DNA from: an uncultured Candidatus Melainabacteria bacterium
Lineage (GTDB): Bacteria; Cyanobacteriota; Vampirovibrionia; Gastranaerophilales; Gastranaerophilaceae
Assembly (NCBI GenBank): GCA_949902595.1
Contig: CATLDC010000005.1
Span: 62,001-126,000, forward strand
Length of the DNA stretch: 64,000 bases
Direction of reading: 5' to 3'
In this document: piece by piece, positions 17,035-26,870 of the stretch
Layout of the letters: each line of letters opens with the position of its first letter
Numbering within the stretch: position 1 is the first letter of the stretch
Made by a program: the position numbers and the translations under genes
The notes under the pieces: model-generated
What the model saw: the letters and a program-made list of their open reading frames with translations, nothing else
Told to the model about the DNA's origin: nothing
Database searches by the model: none

Positions 17035-20000
17035 TGTTTTTTATTCCTTAGATTACTAAAGTATTGTCCGGATTTTTCTTTCATAACATTAATCATAACG
17101 AAGAACGCCGGAACAAGTATGCTTCCTAAGAAAGCTACCGCCATCATACCGCCGAACACAGAAACACCTATAGAATTTCTGCTGCCGGCACCCGCGCCTT
17201 TTGCAAACACGAGCGGAAGCAGCCCGAGAATAAACGCGATATTTGTCATCATAACCGCTCTAAAACGCAGCTTTGCAGCTTGAAGCGCAGCCTCTTTATA
17301 CCCCATCCCGTCTTTTTCCATCGCATCTTTTGCAAACTCTACAATCAGAATAGCCTGTTTTGTACTCAAGCCAATAAGCATAACCAACCCGACCTGAGCA
17401 TATACATCCAGTGAAAGTCCCCATATATATTGGAAGAACAGCGCACCGAGAAGTGCAACAGGTGAAATCAGGAGTACGGCTATAGGAAGCGTCCAGCTTT
17501 CGTACAAGGCAACAAGGAACAGGTACACAAAAGTCAACGCCATTGCAAGAATCGGCCCGATTTGACCGGATGATTTCTGCTCCTGCAAAGATGTACCTGA
17601 CCAAGCGTAGTCCATGTCATTCGGAAGCTCCTCATCGGAGATTCTTGCCATTGCGTTCATTGCGGTACCTGAGCTTACTCCGCTTGCAGGGTTGCCGTTT
17701 ATGGTTATTGCAGGATACATGTTAAATCTGGTTAATGAATAAGGCCCTACAATATCTTTTGTTGAGATAACAGAAGATAGAGGAACCATTTTTCCGTAGC
17801 TGCTTTTTACATAAATCTTGCTCATATCGCTCATAGTTGAACGATATGGCGCATCTGCCTGCATATAAACACGGTAAATTCTTCCGTATTTATTAAAGTC
17901 GTTAACATAAGTCGCACCAAACTGCGCAGCAAGAGTTGTATAGATTTCAGAAATCGGAACGCCTTGAGCCATTGCCTTTTCTTCCTCAATATTCACCACA
18001 ACCTGCGGAAGCGAAGAAGTGAATGAGGTGTACAAGCTTGAAAAAGCACTGTCTGTTCTTGCAACATTCAATAGTGCTTGAGCCTGTGCAAAGAATTCGT
18101 CTGATGTCCTATCGCCTTTATCAAGCAGCTGATACTCAAACCCGCCGTACATACCCATGCCGGAGATAGCAGGAGGCTGGGAGACAAACGCCGTAACTTC
18201 AGGATACTGCGCTGTAATCATATTTGCCTGTTTAGAGATGTTGTTTATTGAAAGCTTAGAAGATTTACGCTTTGACCACTCATCCAGCTTTAGGATAAGA
18301 AACGCGGTGTTTTCGCCCTTGAACCCGTTAATCTGCATGACAGAATAAACACCAGGGATTTCAAGCAGCTTATCAGCAATTTTCTGAACAGTGTTCGCTG
18401 TTCTTGTAAGAGTCGCCCCGTCTTGAAGTTGAACCATGACAAACAGAGCTCCGCGGTCTTCATCAGGAAGGAATCCTGTAGGAGTGATAAAGAACATACC
18501 GAGAATCATGGCTACAATTCCCAAAAGTGACGCAAGAGTTTTCTTCGGGGCGTGGACAAAGTACTCTACAACCCCGAGGTACTTGTCTCTAACTCCTGTA
18601 AACCAGTCTTCGAATTTCTGGATAAATTCAAAATCGGCTTTTTCCTCGCCCGATTTCAAAATCATGGCGCACAAAGCCGGAGAAAGCGTAAGAGCAACTA
18701 CTGTAGACAAGCCGATTGAAGTTGCAATACAAACCGCGAATTGTCTGTACATCTGCCCTGTAATACCAGACATAAATGATACAGGAACAAATACTGCCAT
18801 CAATACAAGGGAAGTTGCAACAACAGCACCAAAAACTTCCTGCATGGTGATTTCTGTAGCAGTTACCTTATCCTTGCCTTCTTGAATATGCCGCTGGGTA
18901 TTTTCAAGCACGACAATAGCGTCGTCTACAACCAGACCTACTGCAAGAACAAGCCCAAAAAGGATTAAGAGGTTAATAGAAAATCCCATCAGTGCCATGA
19001 AAATGAATACCCCAATTAGTGAAACAGGTATTGCGCAGAAAGGAATAAACGCAGCACGAGCCGTTCCGAGGAACAAATAGGTGACTGCACTAACAAGTGC
19101 TATTGCAAGTATAATAGCGCTTATAACCTCTTTAATTGATTCTCTTACAAATTCTGTTGTATCGTACTGGGTTGCATAAGTTATATCATTAGGGAATTTC
19201 TTACTAAGAACTTCCATTTTCTTTTCGATTCGGTTAACAAGATCAATAGTATTGGCATCCGGAAGCTGCGAAATCGCAATGATTGCTGCTTCTGCATTTC
19301 CGATAGATACCTGTGAAGAATAGTTTTCAGCACCGAGTTCAACACGCGCAACATCTTTTAACTTAACATTAGAACCGTTAATGTTTGATTTTACAATAAT
19401 ATTTTCAAACTCTTCAACAGTCTTCAAGCGTCCTTTTGTTCTCAGCGTAAACTTAAGCATCTGCGGATTATCAAGAGGCTCTACCCCGATATTTCCGGCA
19501 GGAGTCTGGACGTTCTGGGATGTTACAGCAGCATTGATATCAGAAGCAGAAACGCCCAAGCTTGCCATCTTGTCAGGCTTAAGCCATATTCTCATTGAAT
19601 AATCGCCGGCACCAAAGATTTGTACCTGCCCGCATCCTTTTGTACGCGCTAGTTCATCTTTGATATACAAAGTTGCATAGTTTGCAAGGAAGAGTGAGTT
19701 GTAAGTCTTATTTGGAGAAGTAAGTGCAAGGTATAAACAACCGGCACCTCCTGTTGCTTTTTTAACCGTCAAACCAAAACGCTTAACCTCTTCCGGAAGT
19801 CGCGGCTGAACTAGCTGAAGCTGGTTTTGAACGTTAACCAGAGCCATATCAGGGTCTGCACCGACATCAAAGTACAAAGTCAGCTGGTATGAACCGTTTC
19901 TTGACTCTGACTGCATATAAAGCATATCCTCAATACCGTTCAATTGAAGCTCAACCGGAGCTGCAATTGTCGAAGTTATTACATCAGAGCTCGCACCGCT

Positions 20001-20150
20001 GTATGTCGCATTTACAATAACCTGCGGAGGTGTAATAGACGGATATTCCTCTAACGGCAATGTCGTTAAAGAAATCAATCCGGCTAATATAATAGCAATA
20101 GAAATTACTATCGCAAATTTTGGTCGTTTTATGAATAAGTTGCCTGCCAT
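17031..20150 (-). CDS. RND multidrug efflux transporter permease (AcrB/HAE1 family)
   Basis: 1039 aa; FIKRPKFAIVISIAIILAGLISLTTLPLEEYPSITPPQVIVNATYSGAS, GLVVDDAIVVLENTQRH, LSTKQAILIVEFAKD. Confidence 0.97.
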   Translation of the reverse strand: MAGNLFIKRPKFAIVISIAIILAGLISLTTLPLEEYPSITPPQVIVNATYSGASSDVITSTIAAPVELQLNGIEDMLYMQSESRNGSYQLTLYFDVGADPDMALVNVQNQLQLVQPRLPEEVKRFGLTVKKATGGAGCLYLALTSPNKTYNSLFLANYATLYIKDELARTKGCGQVQIFGAGDYSMRIWLKPDKMASLGVSASDINAAVTSQNVQTPAGNIGVEPLDNPQMLKFTLRTKGRLKTVEEFENIIVKSNINGSNVKLKDVARVELGAENYSSQVSIGNAEAAIIAISQLPDANTIDLVNRIEKKMEVLSKKFPNDITYATQYDTTEFVRESIKEVISAIILAIALVSAVTYLFLGTARAAFIPFCAIPVSLIGVFIFMALMGFSINLLILFGLVLAVGLVVDDAIVVLENTQRHIQEGKDKVTATEITMQEVFGAVVATSLVLMAVFVPVSFMSGITGQMYRQFAVCIATSIGLSTVVALTLSPALCAMILKSGEEKADFEFIQKFEDWFTGVRDKYLGVVEYFVHAPKKTLASLLGIVAMILGMFFITPTGFLPDEDRGALFVMVQLQDGATLTRTANTVQKIADKLLEIPGVYSVMQINGFKGENTAFLILKLDEWSKRKSSKLSINNISKQANMITAQYPEVTAFVSQPPAISGMGMYGGFEYQLLDKGDRTSDEFFAQAQALLNVARTDSAFSSLYTSFTSSLPQVVVNIEEEKAMAQGVPISEIYTTLAAQFGATYVNDFNKYGRIYRVYMQADAPYRSTMSDMSKIYVKSSYGKMVPLSSVISTKDIVGPYSLTRFNMYPAITINGNPASGVSSGTAMNAMARISDEELPNDMDYAWSGTSLQEQKSSGQIGPILAMALTFVYLFLVALYESWTLPIAVLLISPVALLGALFFQYIWGLSLDVYAQVGLVMLIGLSTKQAILIVEFAKDAMEKDGMGYKEAALQAAKLRFRAVMMTNIAFILGLLPLVFAKGAGAGSRNSIGVSVFGGMMAVAFLGSILVPAFFVMINVMKEKSGQYFSNLRNKKQ

Positions 20151-21346
20151 TATTTCATCCCTAGTTTATTTTTTATTTTCTCAAAAATCCCCGGTTTCTT
20201 TACCGGTTCCTTTTCGTCCTGTGCAACCTGAACAATCCTTACAGGCTTACCCGGAATAACTTTTTGTATGCCGCTTGTAAGAATCCTATCCCCGGCTTTC
20301 ACCCCTTCGGACACAAGCCACATGTTATCTTCAGTTTGTCCCATTGTAGTTATATAAACCATCTTCGGCAGATTCTTTTCATCAAGCACATAAACATATC
20401 TGCCTTCCTGGTTTTCCATTGTTGCAGCCTGCGGAACTACCGGAACAAGGTCTTCATTTACTGAATAAATTATCACTCTGCCGAAATCACCCTGAATCAG
20501 CTCATCCTTAGGATTCGGGAAGGTTGCACGCATTGTAATTGTGCCGGTTGCCTCATCAATCTTATTATCACGAAAATCCTGTACACCTTTGTATTCGTAT
20601 TTTCTGCCGGAGCTAAAAATAAATTCAACATCACGTTTTACGTCAGCAGATTTATCAATCCTAACAAGCTCCTCATAGTTTTTTGATTCAATGTTAAAAG
20701 TAATATACATCGGTTCATAACTGTTAATTGTAGTCAAAGGTCCGGTTGTAGGAGTAACATAGTTTCCGACTGTTACTGATATCAAACCAATTCTGCCGTT
20801 AACAGGAGATTTTATTTTTGTATACCCTAAGTTTCTTTGTGCGTCTCTGTATGCACTTTCTGCGCTGTCTTTTTGTGCAGAATAAGCATCGTACTGCGCA
20901 AGAACATTATCATACTCGGAACGCGCTATGTAATCCTGCTTGACGAGCTGCTCGTATCTTGAAAGCTGTTTCTCGTAATAATCTGACATAGAGCGTGCGT
21001 TGTCCATATCTGCTTTAGCCTTTGTTGCAGCGTACATGTACTGCTCCGGCTCGATTTCAAACAAAACCTGGCCTTCTTTAACAAAATCGCCTTCTTTGAA
21101 ATAGCTTTTTCTTAAGTATCCGCTGATACGAGCAAGAACATCAACCCTGTATTTTGCTGCAACACGGGCGTTTGCACCGAACTGGCGTTTAACTTCCCTT
21201 GAAGTTACTTCCGCAACAGTTACAGCAGGAGTGCCTGCCATAGCTCTTTGTTTGGCGGTTTTCATCTTATCAAAATTCGATATGAACATTCTTCCCAAGA
21301 TTAGTGCAAGTACTACAAGTACAATAATTATAATATTTTTTCTCAT
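20150..21346 (-). CDS. RND efflux periplasmic adaptor (AcrA/MexA type)
   Basis: VDVLARISGYLRKSYFKEGDFVKEGQVLFEIEPEQY; lipoyl/barrel-sandwich and helical hairpin. Confidence 0.95.
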   Translation of the reverse strand: MRKNIIIIVLVVLALILGRMFISNFDKMKTAKQRAMAGTPAVTVAEVTSREVKRQFGANARVAAKYRVDVLARISGYLRKSYFKEGDFVKEGQVLFEIEPEQYMYAATKAKADMDNARSMSDYYEKQLSRYEQLVKQDYIARSEYDNVLAQYDAYSAQKDSAESAYRDAQRNLGYTKIKSPVNGRIGLISVTVGNYVTPTTGPLTTINSYEPMYITFNIESKNYEELVRIDKSADVKRDVEFIFSSGRKYEYKGVQDFRDNKIDEATGTITMRATFPNPKDELIQGDFGRVIIYSVNEDLVPVVPQAATMENQEGRYVYVLDEKNLPKMVYITTMGQTEDNMWLVSEGVKAGDRILTSGIQKVIPGKPVRIVQVAQDEKEPVKKPGIFEKIKNKLGMK

Positions 21347-21434
21347 TTGCTCTCCAAATCTGAATTAAAAACTTTTATATAATTTTATAACACAATTAAA
21401 ATCATCAATCAAGAAGACAGTCAGGCAATAGATA

Positions 21435-22781
21435 TTACAAATTGTCTATCCTGGTATAATCAATCCCCCCAACAGCGTTGTACAAAGATATTGTAGCAAC
21501 AATATTGTCCACAAACGCAGAAATATTCTGCTCTCTTGCGATTAACAAATTAACATTTGATTTCATCTCATCAAGCCTTGATGAATCGCCTATTGTAAAC
21601 TGCTTTTGTGCAAGCACATGCTTTTCTTTTTCAATAGAAAACCCTTCATCCGATTTCAGTAAATTGGCTTTTGCCCTCTTTGTAAGCGCGAGCGCGTCAT
21701 TTACTTCCTGCATGGAAACAAGCACTGTCTTTTCGTAGTTCTCGGCAGCTTTTTTGTACTCATACTTGCTAATTCTGTACCGCGCAAGCTTTGCTCCGCC
21801 TGTAAAAATATCCCAACGAGGAGCCACACCGATGTTTGAAAGAAAAGTCGTATTGCTGAACATTTTACTCCAGTCGTAAGCATTAAACCCGAGGTTTCCG
21901 TACAATATAAACTTCGGCAAAAATTCGCGCCTTGCAACCCGAACATCAATTCCTGTTTTCTGCGCATAATTTTCAGAGCTAATCAAATCAGGTCTGTATT
22001 GTATCACTGTTGCGGTAAGAGATTCCGGAGTTTGTGGAGCAGATATTTCCTCAAACATTGCATGTTCGATTTCTTTATCGGTTTTTAGAGAAAGAAGTGT
22101 CACAAGCTCGTTGTTAAGCACTTTTCTGTTTTCTATTAGTTTATTCAAATCTTCTTCAAACCTAACAAGATGCTGCTTTTCATTCAGCAGTTCATTAACA
22201 GGCGCAAGTCCGGAGTTAAACTTCTTTTCAGTCATCCTTACAATTTCTGTTTGAAGTCCGATTATCTCTCTTAGAGTTTTTTCAAGCTCGTCAGCCTTAA
22301 TAAGATTATAATAATTTGCTGCAAACATTGAAGTTATGTAGATATAAGCTGCGCGCTCTTCCTGTGCTGCAATTTCTTTTTGTTTTTTGGCGCTCTTTTT
22401 TGTGAGGTAGTTTTCACCCCAGATATCGATTTCATAAGCAGCGCTCAGAGGAAGCACAAACTGGTTTTGCGAATACTTTGGGATAATCACATTCCCGAAC
22501 TGAGTCTGAGCGCCGCGCATAACACGGGTGAAATCACCGTCAAACCCGACCTGCGGAAGCTGATTTGCACCTGTCAGTCTGATATTTTCTTCTGCCTGTT
22601 TTGTTTTATATGCAGCTATTTTCAAATCATGGTTATTATTATAGAGAGTTTGCAAGTGGCTAATAAGAATTTCGTCATTGTAATTCTTCCACCAATCAAA
22701 ATTCATGTACTCAAGATTCGCCGCTTTTGCTGGCAGAGCTAGAATCAAACACAAAATTATCAAAAAATTTTTAAATGTCAT
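21435..22781 (-). CDS. NodT-like RND outer membrane factor (ORF opens at 22838; start re-set to ATG 22781)
   Basis: MTFKNFLIILCLILALPAKA signal peptide; WWKNYNDEILISHLQTLYNNNHDLKIAAYKTKQAEENIRLTGANQLPQV. Confidence 0.9.
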   Translation of the reverse strand: MTFKNFLIILCLILALPAKAANLEYMNFDWWKNYNDEILISHLQTLYNNNHDLKIAAYKTKQAEENIRLTGANQLPQVGFDGDFTRVMRGAQTQFGNVIIPKYSQNQFVLPLSAAYEIDIWGENYLTKKSAKKQKEIAAQEERAAYIYITSMFAANYYNLIKADELEKTLREIIGLQTEIVRMTEKKFNSGLAPVNELLNEKQHLVRFEEDLNKLIENRKVLNNELVTLLSLKTDKEIEHAMFEEISAPQTPESLTATVIQYRPDLISSENYAQKTGIDVRVARREFLPKFILYGNLGFNAYDWSKMFSNTTFLSNIGVAPRWDIFTGGAKLARYRISKYEYKKAAENYEKTVLVSMQEVNDALALTKRAKANLLKSDEGFSIEKEKHVLAQKQFTIGDSSRLDEMKSNVNLLIAREQNISAFVDNIVATISLYNAVGGIDYTRIDNL

Positions 22782-22798
22782 ATTTACACTTATCCTTC

Positions 22799-22820
22799 TT
22801 GTGTTATTATAATAACACAA
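22799..22820. promoter_or_regulatory. Perfect 22-bp palindrome, candidate MarR operator
   Basis: TTGTGTTATTATAATAACACAA between the divergent OMF gene and marR. Confidence 0.7.
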
Positions 22821-22829
22821 AGGGATTTT

Positions 22830-23288
22830 ATGAAACAAGAGATTTTATTAAAGCACAAAATCGGGATGAGGCTTTCCCGCATAGGTCTGTTATCAAAGGT
22901 TTTTGCAACACAGGCGTTTGCAAAAGACGGTTGCGGGATTACGCCGGAGCAGTTTACAGTGCTTTCTGCGCTCAAGGAAAATGATGGCATGTATTTAAGG
23001 CAGCTGGCCAACATTACCTTCAAAGACCGCCCGAACATGACAAGGATTGTTTCAATACTTGAATCTAACGGATATGTGGCTTCGACGCTTGAATCCGAGG
23101 GGAGGCAGGTCAAAAAGCTTTACATTACAGAAAAGGGCAAGGAGATTTGTGACAAAATGCTTCCAACCATTCTAAAAGTCTGGCAGGAAACAGTCAAGGG
23201 AATAAGCGAGGAAGAAATTGACAGTGTTCTTAGAACGTTAGATAAAATTGAGAAAAATTTAAGAGACAATACGATTTTACAGAACTAG
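22830..23288 (+). CDS. MarR-family transcriptional regulator
   Basis: GITPEQFTVLSALKENDGMYLRQLANITFKDRPNMTRIVSILESNGYVASTLESEGRQVKKLYITEKG. Confidence 0.93.
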   Translation: MKQEILLKHKIGMRLSRIGLLSKVFATQAFAKDGCGITPEQFTVLSALKENDGMYLRQLANITFKDRPNMTRIVSILESNGYVASTLESEGRQVKKLYITEKGKEICDKMLPTILKVWQETVKGISEEEIDSVLRTLDKIEKNLRDNTILQN

Positions 23289-24395
23289 GTGAAGACAATG
23301 GACAAGAATGACAAAGAAGTAGTCAAAAAAGCAAAAGCGCGTCTTAAAAAAAGGCGTCCGGAATATAAAAAGAAACGTGTAATAGTACCTTCAATAACAG
23401 CGGTAATTCTGGTTATAGCAGGGATTATCGCAGCAATACATTCTACTTATTACCAGTCAACAGACGACGCGTTTGTTGAAGGAAGGCTCGTATCTGTTGC
23501 GCCGAGGGTATCAGCTCCGGTTATAAAGCTGCATGTTGACGACAATCAGGAGGTAAAAGCCGGAGACTTGCTTGTTGAGCTTGACCCGAAAGATTTTGAA
23601 GTTGCTCTAAGTCAGGCAAAAGCAAGGCTTGAGGAAGCAAAGGCAGGTTTAAACATGGCTGAAAAGCAGGTTGATGAGAGCGCTTCAAAAGTAAACAAGT
23701 CTTATGAAGACATAAGTTCGGCTTCTTCAAAGCTTGAGTTTGCAAGCAGGGATTTTGCAAGGTACAAAGACCTTTACAAGGACGGGATTGTCTCAAAGCA
23801 GGATTATGAAAAGAGTAAGAGTTCTTTAGAGGTTGCGCAGGCGAATTTCAACGCAGCGCAGGAAAATTCTGTTGCGCAAGAGCATGCGCTTGCTTCAGGC
23901 AAGGCAAAAACCCATGCTGACGAAGCTTTGATTCAGAGGCTTGAAGCTGAGGTTGAGCAGGCTGAATTAAACCTCAAGTACACAAAGATTTACTCACCGC
24001 AGGACGGCAAGGTTTCGGCAAGGAGTGTCGAAATGGGAAATTACGTGAGTGTCGGGCAGCTGCTTATGAACATTGTGCCAGAAGAAGTCTGGGTGGTTGC
24101 AAACTTCAAAGAAATCCAGCTTACAAACATGCACCCGAATCAGCCTGTTAGAGTCAAGGTCGACACATATCCGGGTAAGAGGTTCAGAGCGCATGTTGAG
24201 AGCATCCAAAGAGCAACCGGCGCAAAATCAAGTCTTTTCCCGCCTGAAAACGCAGTTGGGAGTTATGTAAAAATCGTTCAGAGGGTTCCTGTAAAAATTG
24301 TGTTTGACGAAGATATTTCAGGCTACAACATTGTTCCCGGCATGTCAGTGGTTCCAAAGGTCAGAATAAAAGATGGAAGAAAAGAAAACAACTAA
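23289..24395 (+). CDS. HlyD/EmrA-family membrane fusion protein
   Basis: YYQSTDDAFVEGRLVSVAPRVSAPVIKLHVDDNQEVKAGDLLVELDPKDFEVAL. Confidence 0.95.
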   Translation: MKTMDKNDKEVVKKAKARLKKRRPEYKKKRVIVPSITAVILVIAGIIAAIHSTYYQSTDDAFVEGRLVSVAPRVSAPVIKLHVDDNQEVKAGDLLVELDPKDFEVALSQAKARLEEAKAGLNMAEKQVDESASKVNKSYEDISSASSKLEFASRDFARYKDLYKDGIVSKQDYEKSKSSLEVAQANFNAAQENSVAQEHALASGKAKTHADEALIQRLEAEVEQAELNLKYTKIYSPQDGKVSARSVEMGNYVSVGQLLMNIVPEEVWVVANFKEIQLTNMHPNQPVRVKVDTYPGKRFRAHVESIQRATGAKSSLFPPENAVGSYVKIVQRVPVKIVFDEDISGYNIVPGMSVVPKVRIKDGRKENN

Positions 24396-25905
24396 TCCTT
24401 ATATAATCGCGCTTGCCGTATTATTGCCTTCTTTTCTGGCTCTTGCAGCCTCTTCAGGAACAAACGTAAGTCAGCCGCACATTGCAGGGTTTTACGGCGC
24501 AACCCAGTACGAGGCAAATACTGTAATCACCTGTTACATAATATCAGGCGGATTAATGCTTCCTGTAACAGGCTATCTGGTAAGGCTTATGGGCAAGAAG
24601 CTTGTTATGCTCTACAGCATAATAATATTTGCGCTCGGTTGTCTACTCTGCCTTCTTGCGCCCAATCTGCTTACACTCATTATAGCAAGAATCGTTCAAG
24701 GTATAGGAAGCGGCTGCATTCTACCTGTATGTCAGGCAATACTTCTTGAGGTTTTTCCGGAGGAGCAAAGAGGGGTTGCAATGGGATTATTCGGAGTTGC
24801 AGCGATGTTTTCTCCGCTCGCAGGCCCGTTTATCGGAGGGTATTTAACGGACAACTTTTCGTGGCAGTGGATTTTTATAATCAACATACCGCTTTCAATC
24901 TTGTCAATGGTTCTTGTTAAGATTTTTGTTGCAGACGAAACGCCAGTCAAGCTCAAGTACAATAAGAAATTCGACATAATGGGCTATCTCTCAATCGTCA
25001 TAGCAATGGCGTGCATGCAAATAATTCTGGACAAAGGCCAGCAGTACAACTGGTTTGACGAGCCCTGGATTTGCTGGCTCACAGGAATCTGCATTTTCTC
25101 GTTCGTATTCTTCTACGTTTGGGAGCTGGAATACAAGTATCCGGTCATAGACATAAGGGTTTTCAAGGACAGAAATTTCCTGTTCGGCACAATCATAAGT
25201 TCGTTCATAAACGTAATTCTGTATTCCACCCTGCTTCTTGTACCGATGTTTGTGCAGAGTCTTCTCGGCTACAGCCCGTCGATGTCCGGTCTAGCAATGT
25301 TTCCAAGGGCAATCATCTGTTTTGCAGGCCTAATTATTGTTGGAGAGATATCAAAATATGTGGAATGCCGGCTGCTTGCTGCAATAGGGTTTATAATGAT
25401 GGCAGCAGCTGTTTTAATGTTGACCCAGATGAATCCGGCGTCTTCAATGGAAAGCATTGTGCTTCCAAACATCCTGCTCTGTATCGGGGTTCCAACCGCG
25501 TTTGTACCGATTACCGCGCTTTCGTTTCAGACGCTTCCTGCGTCAAAGAACGCAGACGCAGCAGCTTTGCATGCGCTTTTTAAGAACATAATGACCGCAA
25601 TCGCAACTTCGATTTCTGCAACATTCATCGCAAGAGCCTCACAGGTATATCAGAACTACTTTGTTGCAAACCTCTGTCCGCACAACCCTATGTTTCATTA
25701 CAAGTTTACGCTGCTCAAGCATAAGTTCATGGGTTACTATCCCTCTGTTCTGGCTGCGCGCAAGGCTGACGGAATGTTGTACAAACAGCTTCTGAATCAG
25801 GCGCGTCTTGCTTCCTTCTTTGACATATTCACCCTGCTTGCGCTCTTAATGCTGGCTGCCATTCCGCTCATACTGTTTCTCAAAAACAAAAAAGCCAAGA
25901 ATTAA
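24373..25905 (+). CDS. MFS transporter, DHA2/EmrB family
   Basis: ~14 TM; TGYLVRLMGKKLVMLYSIIIFALGCLLC, ARIVQGIGSGCILPVCQAIL, GPFIGGYLTDNFSWQWIFIINIPLSI. Confidence 0.95.
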   Translation: MEEKKTTNPYIIALAVLLPSFLALAASSGTNVSQPHIAGFYGATQYEANTVITCYIISGGLMLPVTGYLVRLMGKKLVMLYSIIIFALGCLLCLLAPNLLTLIIARIVQGIGSGCILPVCQAILLEVFPEEQRGVAMGLFGVAAMFSPLAGPFIGGYLTDNFSWQWIFIINIPLSILSMVLVKIFVADETPVKLKYNKKFDIMGYLSIVIAMACMQIILDKGQQYNWFDEPWICWLTGICIFSFVFFYVWELEYKYPVIDIRVFKDRNFLFGTIISSFINVILYSTLLLVPMFVQSLLGYSPSMSGLAMFPRAIICFAGLIIVGEISKYVECRLLAAIGFIMMAAAVLMLTQMNPASSMESIVLPNILLCIGVPTAFVPITALSFQTLPASKNADAAALHALFKNIMTAIATSISATFIARASQVYQNYFVANLCPHNPMFHYKFTLLKHKFMGYYPSVLAARKADGMLYKQLLNQARLASFFDIFTLLALLMLAAIPLILFLKNKKAKN

Positions 25906-25970
25906 GTTTTGTAACATTTTATTAAAAACAGGCAATTTTTCTCTTAAAAAATACTTTATAGATATATAAG
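25902..25970 (+). promoter_or_regulatory. Shared promoter-like signature, copy 1
   Basis: TTAAGTTTTGTAACA ... GGCAATTTTT-N10-ATACTTTATAGATATATAAG upstream of ORF 26006. Confidence 0.5.
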
Positions 25971-26005
25971 TTATATAAAAAGATATTAAGAGAAAGGACT
26001 AAGCT

Positions 26006-26194
26006 ATGACTATAGGTTCAGCACACGGTTTACAGGGCACAGGCGGAATACATATTGCACCGAAAGAAGAAGACAGGAAAGATGTTCAGCCTCCTACAAT
26101 AGGGCAGCAGCTAAGCCAGAGCAACATATGGGATGTTGAAAAGCAGCACAAGATAAGCCCTAACATGCTTACAGGCGGAGCTTCCATCTGGTAG
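26006..26194 (+). CDS. Small lineage-specific hypothetical protein (62 aa)
   Basis: RBS GAGAAAGG upstream, terminator downstream; no recognised domain. Confidence 0.6.
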   Translation: MTIGSAHGLQGTGGIHIAPKEEDRKDVQPPTIGQQLSQSNIWDVEKQHKISPNMLTGGASIW

Positions 26195-26216
26195 AAGCAA
26201 AGAAAAACATTGTTAG

Positions 26217-26247
26217 CGCCGGAATTTTGGTTCACAAAATTCCGGCG
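26217..26247 (+). terminator. Rho-independent terminator
   Basis: CGCCGGAATTTTG-GTTC-ACAAAATTCCGGCG followed by TTTTG. Confidence 0.85.
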
Positions 26248-26265
26248 TTTTGTTATAATACCTGT

Positions 26266-26820
26266 ATGAAAGAATTTGAAAAAATGATTCGCTCTGAGAG
26301 CTACAATCCAATGACCGACTATTTAATCGGCTTAAGAGACCATGCCAGAGAACGTATGGGTGAGTTCAACTCTGAAAAAGACGCGTCAAAGCGCGAAGCA
26401 ATACTCAAATCCCTGTTAGGAAAAATGGGGGAAGGGTGTTTCATAACGCCTAATTTCTTCTGTGATTACGGTGTAAACATGGAGCTTGGTGAGCGGGTGT
26501 ATTTTAACGCAAACTGTGTTGTGCTTGATTGTGCGAAGGTTATAATCGGAAGTGATACATTTATCGGGCCGAATTGCCAGTTTTACACACCGATACATCC
26601 GCTTGATTACAAGACAAGAAACACCTTTATAGAAAGCGCTAAACCGATTACCGTAGGCAAAAACTGCTGGCTTGGAGGAAGCGTTGTACTGCTTCCCGGT
26701 GTAACAATAGGTGACAGGTGTGTTATTGGAGCAGGTGCGGTTGTTACAAAAGACATTCCGGAGAACTCGCTTGCGGTTGGGAATCCTGCAAGAGTCATAA
26801 GGACTATTGAGCAACAATAA
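26266..26820 (+). CDS. Maltose/galactoside O-acetyltransferase-like hexapeptide acyltransferase (ORF opens at 26227; start re-set to 26266)
   Basis: GVNMELGERVYFNANCVVLDCAKVIIGSDTFIGPNCQFYTPIHPLD ... GGSVVLLPGVTIGDRCVIGAGAVVTKDIPENSLAVGNPARVI. Confidence 0.93.
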   Translation: MKEFEKMIRSESYNPMTDYLIGLRDHARERMGEFNSEKDASKREAILKSLLGKMGEGCFITPNFFCDYGVNMELGERVYFNANCVVLDCAKVIIGSDTFIGPNCQFYTPIHPLDYKTRNTFIESAKPITVGKNCWLGGSVVLLPGVTIGDRCVIGAGAVVTKDIPENSLAVGNPARVIRTIEQQ

Positions 26821-26845
26821 AGCCGGAAAACCGGCCTTATTTTCT
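26821..26845. terminator. Short terminator hairpin
   Basis: AGCCGGAAAACCGGCCTTATTTT. Confidence 0.5.
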
Positions 26846-26870
26846 CCTTGTATTAATTTAATGTTTTGCC

